A stretch of 10,775 bases of DNA from Actinomycetota bacterium (GCA_005884305.1 VAYL01000005.1:11462-22236); one strand, 5' to 3'; numbered from the stretch's first letter, positions 1 through 6,854 are shown. Notes: generated by a model from the letters alone, not told the origin. Translations and numbers: made by a program.

Positions 1-2508
1 CACCTTCTCCGAGTACTCGTCGTAGTCGGACGTGCCGTTCGCCGCCGCGATCGCGGCCTTATAGACCTTGGGGTAGAAGCGGAACGTCTTCGCGGGCTTT
101 GCGTCGGAGTCGCCCGTGAGGATCTTGAAGCGCTGATCGGTGTCGCCGTCCAGATTGGCGAAGCCGATGCCGGCCCTCTCCGACGCCGCGTAGGTCTCGC
201 ACTGGAAGATCTCGCCGAGCTCGGGCTTGATCCCGATCGAGGAGAACTGGCGCGCGTACCCGCGGACCTCGTGGATCCCGATCGTCGAAATCACCTTCTC
301 GATTCCCTTGCGCAGCGCCGCGCACAGGTTTCCGACGTCGTGGTCGTAATCCTCGACGCAGATCACCTCGACCATCACGTACGGGCAGACCCCGTTCGCC
401 CCAAGGCCGAGGGCCATCACCACGTCGTGGACGTTGCGGATCGCCGCCGAGCGCAGGACGATCGAGCAGCGCCGACGGAGGTTCTCCTCGCCCGTCTCCC
501 CCACGCTCAGCTGCTTCAGCGCTTGGTCCACGGCGGACGTCGCCAGATGCGGATCGAGGTAGCGGCGCTCGCCGTCGTAGACGGTGCGGTCGGTGAGCAC
601 CAGGAGCTCAGCGCCCTGACGGACCGCCTTGACGGCCTCCTGCTTGATCCGCTCGATCGCGCCGTGGGTGGTCTCCGACTCGAGTAGCGCGATGTCGATC
701 GCCGCCGCGCGGTCGCGGAACTCCTCCCACAGGTCCTCGAGTAGGTAAGTCTGATGCTCGCGGGCGATCTTGCGATAGACCGAGTCGCCGAGCGGGGCCA
801 GGTCGTGGTGGCCGCCCAAGATCACGGGGAACGACGTCTCCACAGTCCGCGTGTCGGTGCCGGGAGCCCCGATCGAGGGGCGCCGGCCGAAGACCGCGCG
901 GGTGGAGAAGTGCTCGATCTCGCGCTCGCGGTCGATCGCGGGGTTGGTGACCACAGCCACTGTCTCCTTGAAGTAGTCCGCCAGGTTCTGGCGCTCGGGT
1001 GAGAGGGCGGCGAGCGGTCCGTCGTAGCCCAGTGAGCCGATCGGCTCGGCGCCGGTCGACGCCATCTGCTGGCAGAGCTTGACGTCGTCGCGCTGCCAGC
1101 CGAAGCCGCCGAGGACGCGGTCCTCCACCTTCACTGGCTCGGAGGGGCCGGCTGCCGTGTATCCCGGGATCTCGCTGCCCTCGAGCGGGCCGCCGGTCTC
1201 GAGCGCCCGATCGAACGGGGCCACCTCGGAGGTGCCGGTGCGCTCCAGCCAGCGCTCGGCCACGATCCGCTGCATCCGCCAGTGCTCGTGGAGCTTGGAC
1301 GCTCGGCGCTCACGGTCGATCGTGACCATGTACTTCTCCCCGGGTGCAAGCGGCTTGGGCTCGGACATCATGTTCTCGCAGCCCACGACCCCGGGCTCGG
1401 AGCTGAAGATGAAGTCGTCCGGGGTCTCGATCTTCCACAGGGGACGGAGGCCCAGGGCATCGGCGGAGAAGACGCACTCGTCGTCGTGGCGCGCGATCAG
1501 CGCCACCGGCCCCTGGGCGAACGGCCCGAAGGTCTCGCGCAAGTACATGTAGAACGGGTGCAGATCCTCGGGCAGCGAACGGATCTCGTTGACGATCGGC
1601 GGCACCACCGCCTCCATCGCCTCGGCCAAGGAGAGCCCCTCGACCCGGATCAGGTGGTCGACGACGCGGCTCAGGTCCTGCGAATCGGAGTTGCCGGGCG
1701 AGATCTGGATCCCGAGCATGCGGGCCTCCTGCCGCAGCTGCTCGATTGTGTTGATCTCGCCGTTGTGGCCAAGCACTGTGAAGGGCTGGACCCGCCTGAA
1801 CGACGGCCACGTGTTCGTGGAGTAGCGGTTGTGACCGAAGCAGCCGATCGTCTCGAAGTGCTCATCCCGCAGATCGGGGTAGTACTCGCCGAGCACCTTG
1901 GGGGCCCCCATGACCTTGTAGACGCACGTGGACGCCGAGAACGACGCCACGTGGCAGCCGAGCCCTTCCTCCAGCGCGAGCATGAGGCCGAAGCAGATCC
2001 GGTGCCGGCGCTTGGCGTCCGGCAGGAGCCCGCCGACCTGCCAGAAGTGTGGCTCCTCCTCGCGGGCCGTGGCGCCGAGAGCGTGTGAGTCGGTGTTCCC
2101 GAACCGCTCGGCGAGGATCCGGAACCCGCCGCGACCCAGGATCTCCCGGGCATCGTGGAGCGCCTTCTCGGTGTCCTGGGATCGATCGAAGAAGACGTGC
2201 GCGACAGCGAACGCGTCGTCGAGCGCCAGCGCGGGGTTGTGGCCACCCTCGCGGACCCTCTCCGACCAAAGCTTCCGCGGGATGTCGACGAGGATCCCGC
2301 AGCCGTCACCCTCGCCGTCGACGTTGCCGGCGCGATGGAGCATCTTCTGCAGGTTCGCCAGGGCGAGTTCCACCGGCGCCCGCTCGGGCGTGGCGTTCTT
2401 ACGCACGGACGCGTAGATCGCGCAGGCGTCGCGATCCTCGACGCTCGGCGGCGACACTCGTGGACGGTACGGCTTCTCGGGCGAGAAGCGACTGGAAGAG
2501 CTATGCAA
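1..2508 (-). CDS. gltB: Glutamate synthase large subunit, N-terminal part (cut by window start)
   Basis: Glutamate synthase moves the glutamine amide nitrogen onto 2-oxoglutarate to make glutamate. The minus strand stays open for 836 codons to the window edge. The class II glutamine amidotransferase domain begins at Cys28 (DACAIYASV), the expected nucleophile after removal of a 27-residue propeptide. It continues with MLHRAGNVDGEGDG, HNRYSTNTWPSF (about residue 226), GHNGEINT (247-254) and ALGLRPLW (about 350). A GltS central domain follows, ending in the KVISTIGI region and YDEYSEKV at the window edge. The FMN and iron-sulfur barrel must lie outside the window. I chose TTG at 2506-2508 because GGGAGG lies six bases upstream; GTG at codon 17 is the alternative. 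The central-domain end (STIGIHEVRGYARQFSSIGI) differs from the usual KMGIST..SY.GAQIFEAIGL pattern, so this is a divergent subtype. No frameshift seen. Confidence 0.93.
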   Translation of the reverse strand, partial: MHSSSSRFSPEKPYRPRVSPPSVEDRDACAIYASVRKNATPERAPVELALANLQKMLHRAGNVDGEGDGCGILVDIPRKLWSERVREGGHNPALALDDAFAVAHVFFDRSQDTEKALHDAREILGRGGFRILAERFGNTDSHALGATAREEEPHFWQVGGLLPDAKRRHRICFGLMLALEEGLGCHVASFSASTCVYKVMGAPKVLGEYYPDLRDEHFETIGCFGHNRYSTNTWPSFRRVQPFTVLGHNGEINTIEQLRQEARMLGIQISPGNSDSQDLSRVVDHLIRVEGLSLAEAMEAVVPPIVNEIRSLPEDLHPFYMYLRETFGPFAQGPVALIARHDDECVFSADALGLRPLWKIETPDDFIFSSEPGVVGCENMMSEPKPLAPGEKYMVTIDRERRASKLHEHWRMQRIVAERWLERTGTSEVAPFDRALETGGPLEGSEIPGYTAAGPSEPVKVEDRVLGGFGWQRDDVKLCQQMASTGAEPIGSLGYDGPLAALSPERQNLADYFKETVAVVTNPAIDREREIEHFSTRAVFGRRPSIGAPGTDTRTVETSFPVILGGHHDLAPLGDSVYRKIAREHQTYLLEDLWEEFRDRAAAIDIALLESETTHGAIERIKQEAVKAVRQGAELLVLTDRTVYDGERRYLDPHLATSAVDQALKQLSVGETGEENLRRRCSIVLRSAAIRNVHDVVMALGLGANGVCPYVMVEVICVEDYDHDVGNLCAALRKGIEKVISTIGIHEVRGYARQFSSIGIKPELGEIFQCETYAASERAGIGFANLDGDTDQRFKILTGDSDAKPAKTFRFYPKVYKAAIAAANGTSDYDEYSEKV

Positions 2509-2514
2509 CCGAAA

Positions 2515-2520
2515 CCTCCC
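2515..2520 (-). promoter_or_regulatory. Shine-Dalgarno deciding the gltB TTG start
   Basis: GGGAGG on the minus strand sits six bases before TTG at 2506-2508. It supports the TTG start, which retains the propeptide before catalytic Cys28. Confidence 0.7.
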
Positions 2521-2572
2521 GGGTTCCGCGCCTTCTTCGAGCGGGCACGCGACGGGGACAGACGGCCCGAGA

Positions 2573-2578
2573 ATTATA
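2573..2578 (-). promoter_or_regulatory. Perfect TATAAT -10 box for gltB
   Basis: A consensus TATAAT stands out in GC-rich surroundings. It would start transcription near 2566 and give a leader of about 58 nt before the gltB TTG. No convincing -35 hexamer is found 16-18 bp upstream, so the promoter may need an activator. Palindrome copy 1 (2631-2669) lies about 53 bp upstream of the box. Confidence 0.5.
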
Positions 2579-2630
2579 CGGGCGCCCCCGGTCGGCTGGC
2601 TGGCAAACACCCACACCCTCAACGCCACGA

Positions 2631-2669
2631 TTGTCGGATTTTCCGGCTATATGCCGATAAATCCGACAA
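2631..2669. repeat. 39-bp palindromic repeat, copy 1 (upstream of gltB, at the 3' end of the DUF559-type gene)
   Basis: The arms TTGTCGGATT and AATCCGACAA are perfect inverses around a 19-bp centre. In this copy the arms extend to 12 bp (2629-2671). The centre has an inner CGGC/GCCG stem around TATAT. The copy lies 21 bp beyond the stop of the DUF559-type gene and upstream of the gltB -10 box. Its identity with copies 2 and 3 in arms and centre length marks a family rather than a chance palindrome. A terminator role for the DUF559-type gene is possible, but there is no T-tract. Confidence 0.85.
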
Positions 2670-2689
2670 TCACGCGACCAATCATCTGC

Positions 2690-3558
2690 CTAGACGCCAG
2701 CGGCAGCTCGGAGGCGCTTGATCGTCTGAGCACGCGCTGAGACGGCCTGCTCCCAGGTCACCCGCACTACCCGCTCGCCGTGCGCCTCGAACAGCGCCTG
2801 CCGTTCCGCATCGTCGTCACGGGCCAGCTTGTTGTCGTGCCAGGTCCGGCTGTCGGCCCTCGCCGGCCGTCCAACGTCATCGGCACGTTCACGTCGGGCT
2901 GTCCCAGACCGGCGGCGAGTATCACATCGAGGACGACATCCTCGAGTTCTGTACGGGTCGGCACGGGGCCTGCCACGACGATTTGCCGCAACCGTTTCGA
3001 TCCCGGCCGGTGCGCCTGCTCGTCGAGGATCGCGAGGAGTTGCCTTAGGCTCAGGTGACCGTCGGAGATGGCCTTGCGAATCGCGCGACGAGCTCCTCGC
3101 TCACGAACTTGTGAGCACAGATCAAGGGCCGTGCGTGCCGGCGACGTCACCGGGATGCCATGCCGTCGGCGCATGTCCTTCGGGCCGAGGTAGCGGGTGC
3201 GGTGGACGCGAATCCCGTCGTGCACACGCGGCGTCGTGTCGTTGACCGTCACCTCGGGATGCCGCCGATCCCAGTCGACCATCTCCCAAAGGGCCGCAGC
3301 GGAGAAGTGGCTCAATACGGCGCCGGCCCCACACGCCTTGACGGCCGCGAGCCACGTGCTCTCGACCGGCACGTTGGGATGGCCAACTGTATAGACACCG
3401 CAATGAAGCGAGTGCAATTGACTGCGGCGAACTCTGGTCAGAACCATTCCTGCGGAGAGACCGCAACGTCGCAGCTCGGCCAACGACAGCACGCTCCATT
3501 CCTCCGCTGCCAGCAGCGCGACCCTCGCATCTACGGTGTTGTCGGATTCATTCGACAT
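2690..3558 (-). pseudogene. AbiEi-type N-terminal domain / DUF559 nuclease-like protein, frameshifted
   Basis: The first 231 or so residues resemble actinobacterial proteins with an AbiEi-like winged-helix N-terminus (LAELRRCGLSAGMVLTRVRRSQLHSLHCGVYTVGHP, then SHFSAAALWE, then SPARTALDLCSQ) and a DUF559 restriction-endonuclease-like C-terminus. After VNVPMTLDGRR (about position 2860) the frame slips and ends at 2767. Another frame at once resumes the family pattern, ADSRTWHDNKLARDDDAERQALFEAHGERVVRVTWEQAV, and stops at TAG 2690-2692. Relative to the family, the stretch like PDFRWPEQRLIVE, which carries acidic active-site residues, is missing, about 43 bp by estimate. The product is therefore probably inactive as a nuclease, though the winged-helix half could still bind DNA. 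The ATG at 3556-3558 lies in palindrome copy 2. No AbiEii partner is visible, so a toxin-antitoxin role is unproven. Confidence 0.8.
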
Positions 3559-3577
3559 ATTCGAACAAATCCGACAA
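3539..3577. repeat. 39-bp palindromic repeat, copy 2 (over the DUF559-type start codon)
   Basis: Same 10-bp arms as the other copies, with a 19-bp centre whose inner stem is TTCGA/TCGAA around a 5-base loop. Read on the minus strand, the putative ATG of the DUF559-type gene occupies the loop and the following arm encodes NESDN. Its centre is 73 bp from that of copy 3, close to seven helical turns, so both would face the same side of the DNA. Confidence 0.87.
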
Positions 3578-3611
3578 TCCCGGCGGCCGCCCTACCGCCC
3601 CCCGCGCGCCG

Positions 3612-3650
3612 TTGTCGGATTAATTCGGCATAGGCCAATAAATCCGACAA
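3612..3650. repeat. 39-bp palindromic repeat, copy 3 (upstream of parA)
   Basis: Same arms and same 19-bp spacing; the inner symmetry is poorer (ATT/AAT plus two G-C type pairs). It ends 30 bp before the candidate parA -10 box, a position suited to an operator or activator site. Like the other copies its right arm is followed by TCnCG. Confidence 0.87.
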
Positions 3651-3680
3651 TCGCGGGTCGTGGTGGATCGTCCCGGCGCA

Positions 3681-3686
3681 TATATT
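3681..3686 (+). promoter_or_regulatory. Candidate -10 box for a leaderless parA transcript
   Basis: TATATT is followed by exactly six bases and then the parA ATG, so the transcript would begin at or next to the start codon. No Shine-Dalgarno is present before this ATG, which fits leaderless translation, common in actinobacteria. The -35 region is weak (TCGTGG at 17-bp spacing). Confidence 0.5.
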
Positions 3687-3692
3687 CCCGCT

Positions 3693-4483
3693 ATGTCCGC
3701 GACAATCGCGGTGCTCTCCCAGAAGGGTGGCACCGGGAAGACGACGATGGTGCGCTCGCTTGCCGACGTCTTCGAGCGGCTCGGCGTGGACGTTCTCGCG
3801 GTCGACGCCGACCCGCAGGGGAACCTCTCCGACTACTTCGACACCGATCCGAACGCGCAGCCCACGCTCGGCGACGTGCTGATGGGCCAGGCGCGCGCTG
3901 CGGACGCGGTCCACGGGCGCGTGATCCCGGCGAATCTGCAGCTCGCCGAGGCGGAGCTCTCACTGTCGGGAAAGATCGGCCGCGAGGTGACGCTGCGCCA
4001 AGCGCTCATGGACCTCAAGCGAGACCGCGAGCTGATCCTCATCGACTGTCCGCCCACACTGGGCCTCCTCACCGTGAACGCCCTGGTCGCGTCGACGCAC
4101 GCGATCCTCTCGACCGAGGCCCAGTACTTCTCGCTCCAGGGGATGGAGCAGGCGGTCGCGACAGCCTGAATCCGCAGCTCGAGCTCCTCGGAGTGTGCCT
4201 CAACATCGCCAACATGCGCACCAAACACGCCCGCCAGACGCTGGAGGCGCTGCGCGAGCGCTTCGGCGACAAGCTCTTTCGCACGGTCATCCGCCAGTCG
4301 ATCGCCTATGCCGAGTCGGCAGAACGGGCAATCCCGATCCTCGCTTACCGGCCCGACCGCGGCCAGGACTACCTGTCGCTCGCGAGCGAGATCCTGCGGC
4401 GGCTCGGCAAGCAGGATCTGCTCGAGCCGCTCGACACCCTGAGCGCCGAGGTGGTGCCCGCCGGCGCGTACTTGCGGGCATGA
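3693..4483 (+). pseudogene. parA: ParA/Soj family ATPase, frameshifted
   Basis: ParA-type ATPases position DNA or protein cargo, usually with a ParB-like partner. The N-terminal half has the deviant Walker A KGGTGKTT (residues 11-18), VDADPQGN and Walker B LILIDCPP (Asp118), then STEAQYFSLQGMEQAV. The frame then hits TGA at 4167-4169. From about 4160 another frame carries on with DSLNPQLELLGVCLNIANMRTKHARQTLEALRERFG, TVIRQSIAYAESAERAIPIL and YRPDRGQDYL to TGA at 4481-4483. Family members have roughly seven residues like EVIELAR between EQA-V and DSLNP. Here about 19 bp appear lost, which breaks the frame. Everything else looks functional, so the lesion is recent or an assembly error. No parB and no canonical parS are seen. 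The final TGA overlaps the ATG of the next gene. Confidence 0.85.
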
Positions 4484-4911
4484 GCGCCGCGGACGCACCC
4501 GACGCTCTCGAAAGCGCGATCGGCGCCTACAACGACGCCTGGAATGCTCACGACCTCGACGCGATCACGTCGATGCACGCGCCCGACATGGTGTTCGAAA
4601 ATCACACCGCGGGCGAGCGCGCCGTCGGCGTTTCCGTGCGCGACCACATCGGGGCGATCTTCGAGACGTGGCCGGACATCACGTTTAAGACTCGGCGCCT
4701 GTATGTACGGGACGGCCTCGTGGTGCAGGAGTGGACGGCGGAGGCGACGCACGCCAACGAGATGCGCCGCGGCGACCTCGTGGCCGAGCCGACTGGCAAG
4801 AGGATCAGCTGGGACGGCCTGGACGTGATCCCGTTCGAGGACGGGCTCGTCAGGCGAAAGGACGTCTACTCGGACTCGGTCTCGATCCTGCGCCAGCTCG
4901 GCCTGCTCTGA
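4480..4911 (+). CDS. SnoaL-like / NTF2-fold family protein
   Basis: A 143-residue protein of the SnoaL-like polyketide-cyclase superfamily, a small cone-shaped alpha+beta barrel that binds hydrophobic ligands. Supporting stretches are YNDAWNAHDLDAITSMHAPDMVFENH (residues 17-42), GVSVRDHIGAIFETWPDITF, VVQEWTAEATH, PTGKRISWDGLDVIPFEDGLVRRKDVY and the end LRQLGLL. Length fits the family. I chose the ATG at 4480-4482 because it forms ATGA with the stop of the preceding parA frame and nothing upstream resembles the family. No independent Shine-Dalgarno is visible, so translation is probably coupled to parA. If the parA frameshift is real, ribosomes stop at 4169 and coupling would fail. The substrate cannot be told from the sequence. 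Confidence 0.85.
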   Translation: MSAADAPDALESAIGAYNDAWNAHDLDAITSMHAPDMVFENHTAGERAVGVSVRDHIGAIFETWPDITFKTRRLYVRDGLVVQEWTAEATHANEMRRGDLVAEPTGKRISWDGLDVIPFEDGLVRRKDVYSDSVSILRQLGLL

Positions 4912-4934
4912 TACCGCGCTCGCCGCGCCTACAT

Positions 4935-4958
4935 GCGCCAGGTGCGGGCCTGGAGCGC
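4935..4958. terminator. GC hairpin between convergent genes, possible terminator
   Basis: The 173 bp between the SnoaL-like stop and the thrB stop (convergent) contain GCGCCAGG pairing with CCTG-GA-GCGC: eight pairs with a 2-base bulge and a 6-base loop. There is no T-tract, so this is only a possible factor-assisted terminator. The rest of the interval shows nothing convincing. Confidence 0.3.
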
Positions 4959-5084
4959 TCACGAGGTGCGGCGAGGCTGGCTGCTTCGACCTGATCGCAA
5001 GCGCGTCATGCGCCAGGCGCGCCACTTCAGGGGCCCTTGGAACGGCGGGAACACCGTGCCGCCGCAGGATCTCTGAGCGCGCGC

Positions 5085-5963
5085 TTAGAGCTCCGGCACG
5101 TCCGCGCCCAGCGGGGTGAAGCGGGCGCGGCGAATCTCCACGTCGTCGTCCACTCGTCCCGTGAGCGCGTCCACGACCTTGCCGGTGTCCTGCCAGAAGC
5201 ACCAGTAGAGCACCGAGGGGCCGGCGCCCGAGACGGTCGCGCCGATGGCTCCCGCCTCATCGGCCAGCGAAAGGAGCTCCGTCGAGCGCGGATATACGCC
5301 AGCGCGACGCTGCTGGTGCAGGCGATCGCGCAGGCCCCGCGAGATAAGCGTGAGATCGGAGCGCTCGATGCCGAGCACCAGGTGCGACGCGGCCGCGATG
5401 TTCGCGACGGCGTCCTCGATCGGCACCTCCGCGGGGAGCGCGGCTCGCGCGTCCTCAGTCGCCACCTCCTCCGCCGGGATCGCGAGCACCCCCTCGACCC
5501 CTTGCGGCGGCTCGAGCCGAACCGGGCGCTCGGCCTAGCCATCGGGCAGTTAGATCGCAAAGCCGCCGAAGAGCGCCGCCGCCACGTTGTCGGGGTGTCC
5601 CTCGAGCTCGACCGCGTGGCCATAGACGTCCGGCGGGTCGAGGCCCAGCTCGTACATGTGATCGGCGGCAAGGAGCCCGGCGACGATGGCCGCGGCGCTC
5701 GAGCCGAGGCCGCGCGCAACCGGGATCTCGCTGCGGATCTCAAACCTCAGGCCGTCGGCTGGATGCAGGCGCTCGAACGCGCGAACGCAGAGGTTTTGGC
5801 GGTTGCTCGGGAGGCCACCGTCACCGGCGTCCACCTCGAACTCACCGGACTCGGTGACCTCGAGCTTCAGATGGATGTCCAGCGCCGCGGCGAGGACGTC
5901 GAATCCGGGGCCGAGGTTCGCCGAGGATGCCGGCACCTTGACCAGGCGCCTGCGGCCGGTCAT
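5085..5963 (-). pseudogene. thrB: Homoserine kinase with two in-frame stop codons
   Basis: Homoserine kinase phosphorylates homoserine on the way to threonine. This GHMP-family frame has VKVPASSANLGPGFDVLAAAL (residues 8-28), the ATP-binding PVARGLGSSAAA (81-92), GHPDNVAAALFGGFAI (122-137), and the C-terminal TVSGAGPSVLYW. The frame is full length (292 codons plus TAA) with no shift, but codon 138 is TAA (5550-5552) and codon 143 is TAG (5535-5537), so it reads FAI-stop-LPDG-stop-AERPVRL. Both can arise from Ser codons by single C-to-A changes, or from Glu codons by G-to-T. Translation from the first ATG would give 137 residues lacking the C-terminal half. The start lies 16 bp after the redoxin stop with a weak SD. 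Threonine auxotrophy, a second thrB elsewhere or sequence error are all possible. Confidence 0.88.
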
Positions 5964-5979
5964 CGCGGTTGTCTCACTT

Positions 5980-6513
5980 TCACTTGATCGAGCACCCGAC
6001 CGGATCGGTCGCGGGGCGCTGCGGATCTGAGCCAGCGAGGACGGCATCCAGCGCCTCCCGCAGCCAGGCGGCATCGAGGCCAGGATCCATGTGATCGGCG
6101 TCGGGCGCTCCCTCGTAGCGGATGCGCAGCTCCGGGTCCAGGACGTAGACGTGCGGGGTGACCTGTGCGGCCCACGCACGTGCCGCCTCCTGGGTCTCAT
6201 CGTGAAGATACGGAAACGGCCAGTCCTCGGACGCGACTCGCTCGCGCATCGCCTCGAGCGAGTCGTGCGGATAGCGCTCAGCGTCGTTCGAGTTCACGGC
6301 GAGGAAGCGGACTCCGCGGCCCTCGTAGTCGCGGGCGACCTGCACGATCCGATCGTGCCAGGCGAGCGCGTACGGGCAGTGGTTGCAGGTCCACACGACA
6401 ACCGTCGCCGGCACCTCGCCCGGTGTGGGCAGCGCGTGAATCGCGCCGTCGGTATCGCGGAGCTCCAAGGGCGGCGCGAGCTCGCCCACCTTCGTCGCTG
6501 ACGCCTGTGCCAT
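5980..6513 (-). CDS. Redoxin / thioredoxin-fold protein (AhpC-TSA type) with CNHC motif
   Basis: A 177-residue peroxiredoxin-like protein of the type often annotated as thioredoxin family or redoxin domain. It shows VGELAPPLELRDTDG (residues 9-23), VVVWTCNHCPYALAWHDRI with a CxxC pair at Cys43/Cys46, GVRFLAVNSND, FPYLHDETQEAARAWAAQVTPHVYVLDPELRIRYEG with the cis-Pro-like TPHVYV. No signal peptide, so probably cytoplasmic. The CxxC with WTCNHCPYA is typical of this subfamily; partner and substrate are unknown. The ATG at 6511-6513 overlaps the preceding stop by one base (TGATG), and a strong AAAGGAGG lies just upstream inside the previous gene, so the two are translated together. Confidence 0.88.
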   Translation of the reverse strand: MAQASATKVGELAPPLELRDTDGAIHALPTPGEVPATVVVWTCNHCPYALAWHDRIVQVARDYEGRGVRFLAVNSNDAERYPHDSLEAMRERVASEDWPFPYLHDETQEAARAWAAQVTPHVYVLDPELRIRYEGAPDADHMDPGLDAAWLREALDAVLAGSDPQRPATDPVGCSIK

Positions 6514-6845
6514 CAGTCGCCTCCTTTCATTGCGTCGGTGAGAGTCTGGCGCACCTCGGCTCGGTCCGGGAGCGGCGAGATGCGGCCGTCAGGCAGCCGG
6601 TAGACGCGGCACGAGAGACCGATCGGCTCGTCTGGCAACGGCTGGACGTCGCGACCGCCCACTCGGATCGTGGGCGAGCCGACGAACTCCTCGCGCTCGG
6701 CGTCCGTGTCCGTTGACACCTCGCGCACGTCGATTGCCTCGGGATCGAGGTCCACCGAAGTCATCTCCTCGCGCAGCATCGCGAGTGCCGCGTCGGTGCT
6801 CGGACAGCCCTCCCACCACAGCAGCTCGACTCGCGGCGTCCGCAT
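6513..6845 (-). CDS. Small thioredoxin-like protein, EGCPS motif
   Basis: A 110-residue protein starting VELLWWEGCPSTDAALAMLREEM, the N-terminal beta-strand and active-site loop of small thioredoxin-like proteins, some relatives of which are selenoproteins. Here the active site has one Cys (Cys14) followed by Pro-Ser. FVGSPTIRVGGRDV (residues 54-67) holds the cis-Pro segment, and a second Cys occurs at LSCRVYR (Cys79). Similar proteins are annotated as thioredoxin family or DF-family proteins; the role is not established. It begins 9 bp after the nucleotidyltransferase stop and overlaps the redoxin by one base, suggesting a joint redox function. Confidence 0.75.
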   Translation of the reverse strand: MRTPRVELLWWEGCPSTDAALAMLREEMTSVDLDPEAIDVREVSTDTDAEREEFVGSPTIRVGGRDVQPLPDEPIGLSCRVYRLPDGRISPLPDRAEVRQTLTDAMKGGD

Positions 6846-6854
6846 GCCCAGTCC

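Noticed and set aside
2631..3650. CRISPR-like array from the three repeats
   Set aside because: Spacing is 35 bp to about 870 bp, one interval is a gene, and the repeats are strong palindromes with variable centres; no cas genes.
3578..3692. parS-like centromere beside parA
   Set aside because: The canonical TGTTTCACGTGAAACA motif is absent; only the 39-bp palindromes are present, and they are reported as such.
2853..4168. Shared octamer CGACAGCC right after the deletion points of the DUF559-type gene and parA
   Set aside because: It encodes conserved Asp-Ser in both proteins and is absent from the arfB-type junction, so chance or codon choice suffices.
4150..4170. Programmed ribosomal frameshift in parA
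   Set aside because: There is no slippery heptamer, and conserved residues are missing at the junction, which frameshifting alone would not explain.
4933..5076. 47-codon plus-strand ORF in the gap between the SnoaL-like gene and thrB, with a repeated MRQVR/MRQAR start
   Set aside because: No ribosome site, no recognisable family, and high GC makes such short frames common.
5535..5552. Stop-codon reassignment or programmed readthrough explaining the thrB stops
   Set aside because: thrB itself ends in TAA, the PLDc_N, arfB-type and DUF559-type genes end in TAG, and the intact genes contain no in-frame TAA or TAG, so these codons are stops here.
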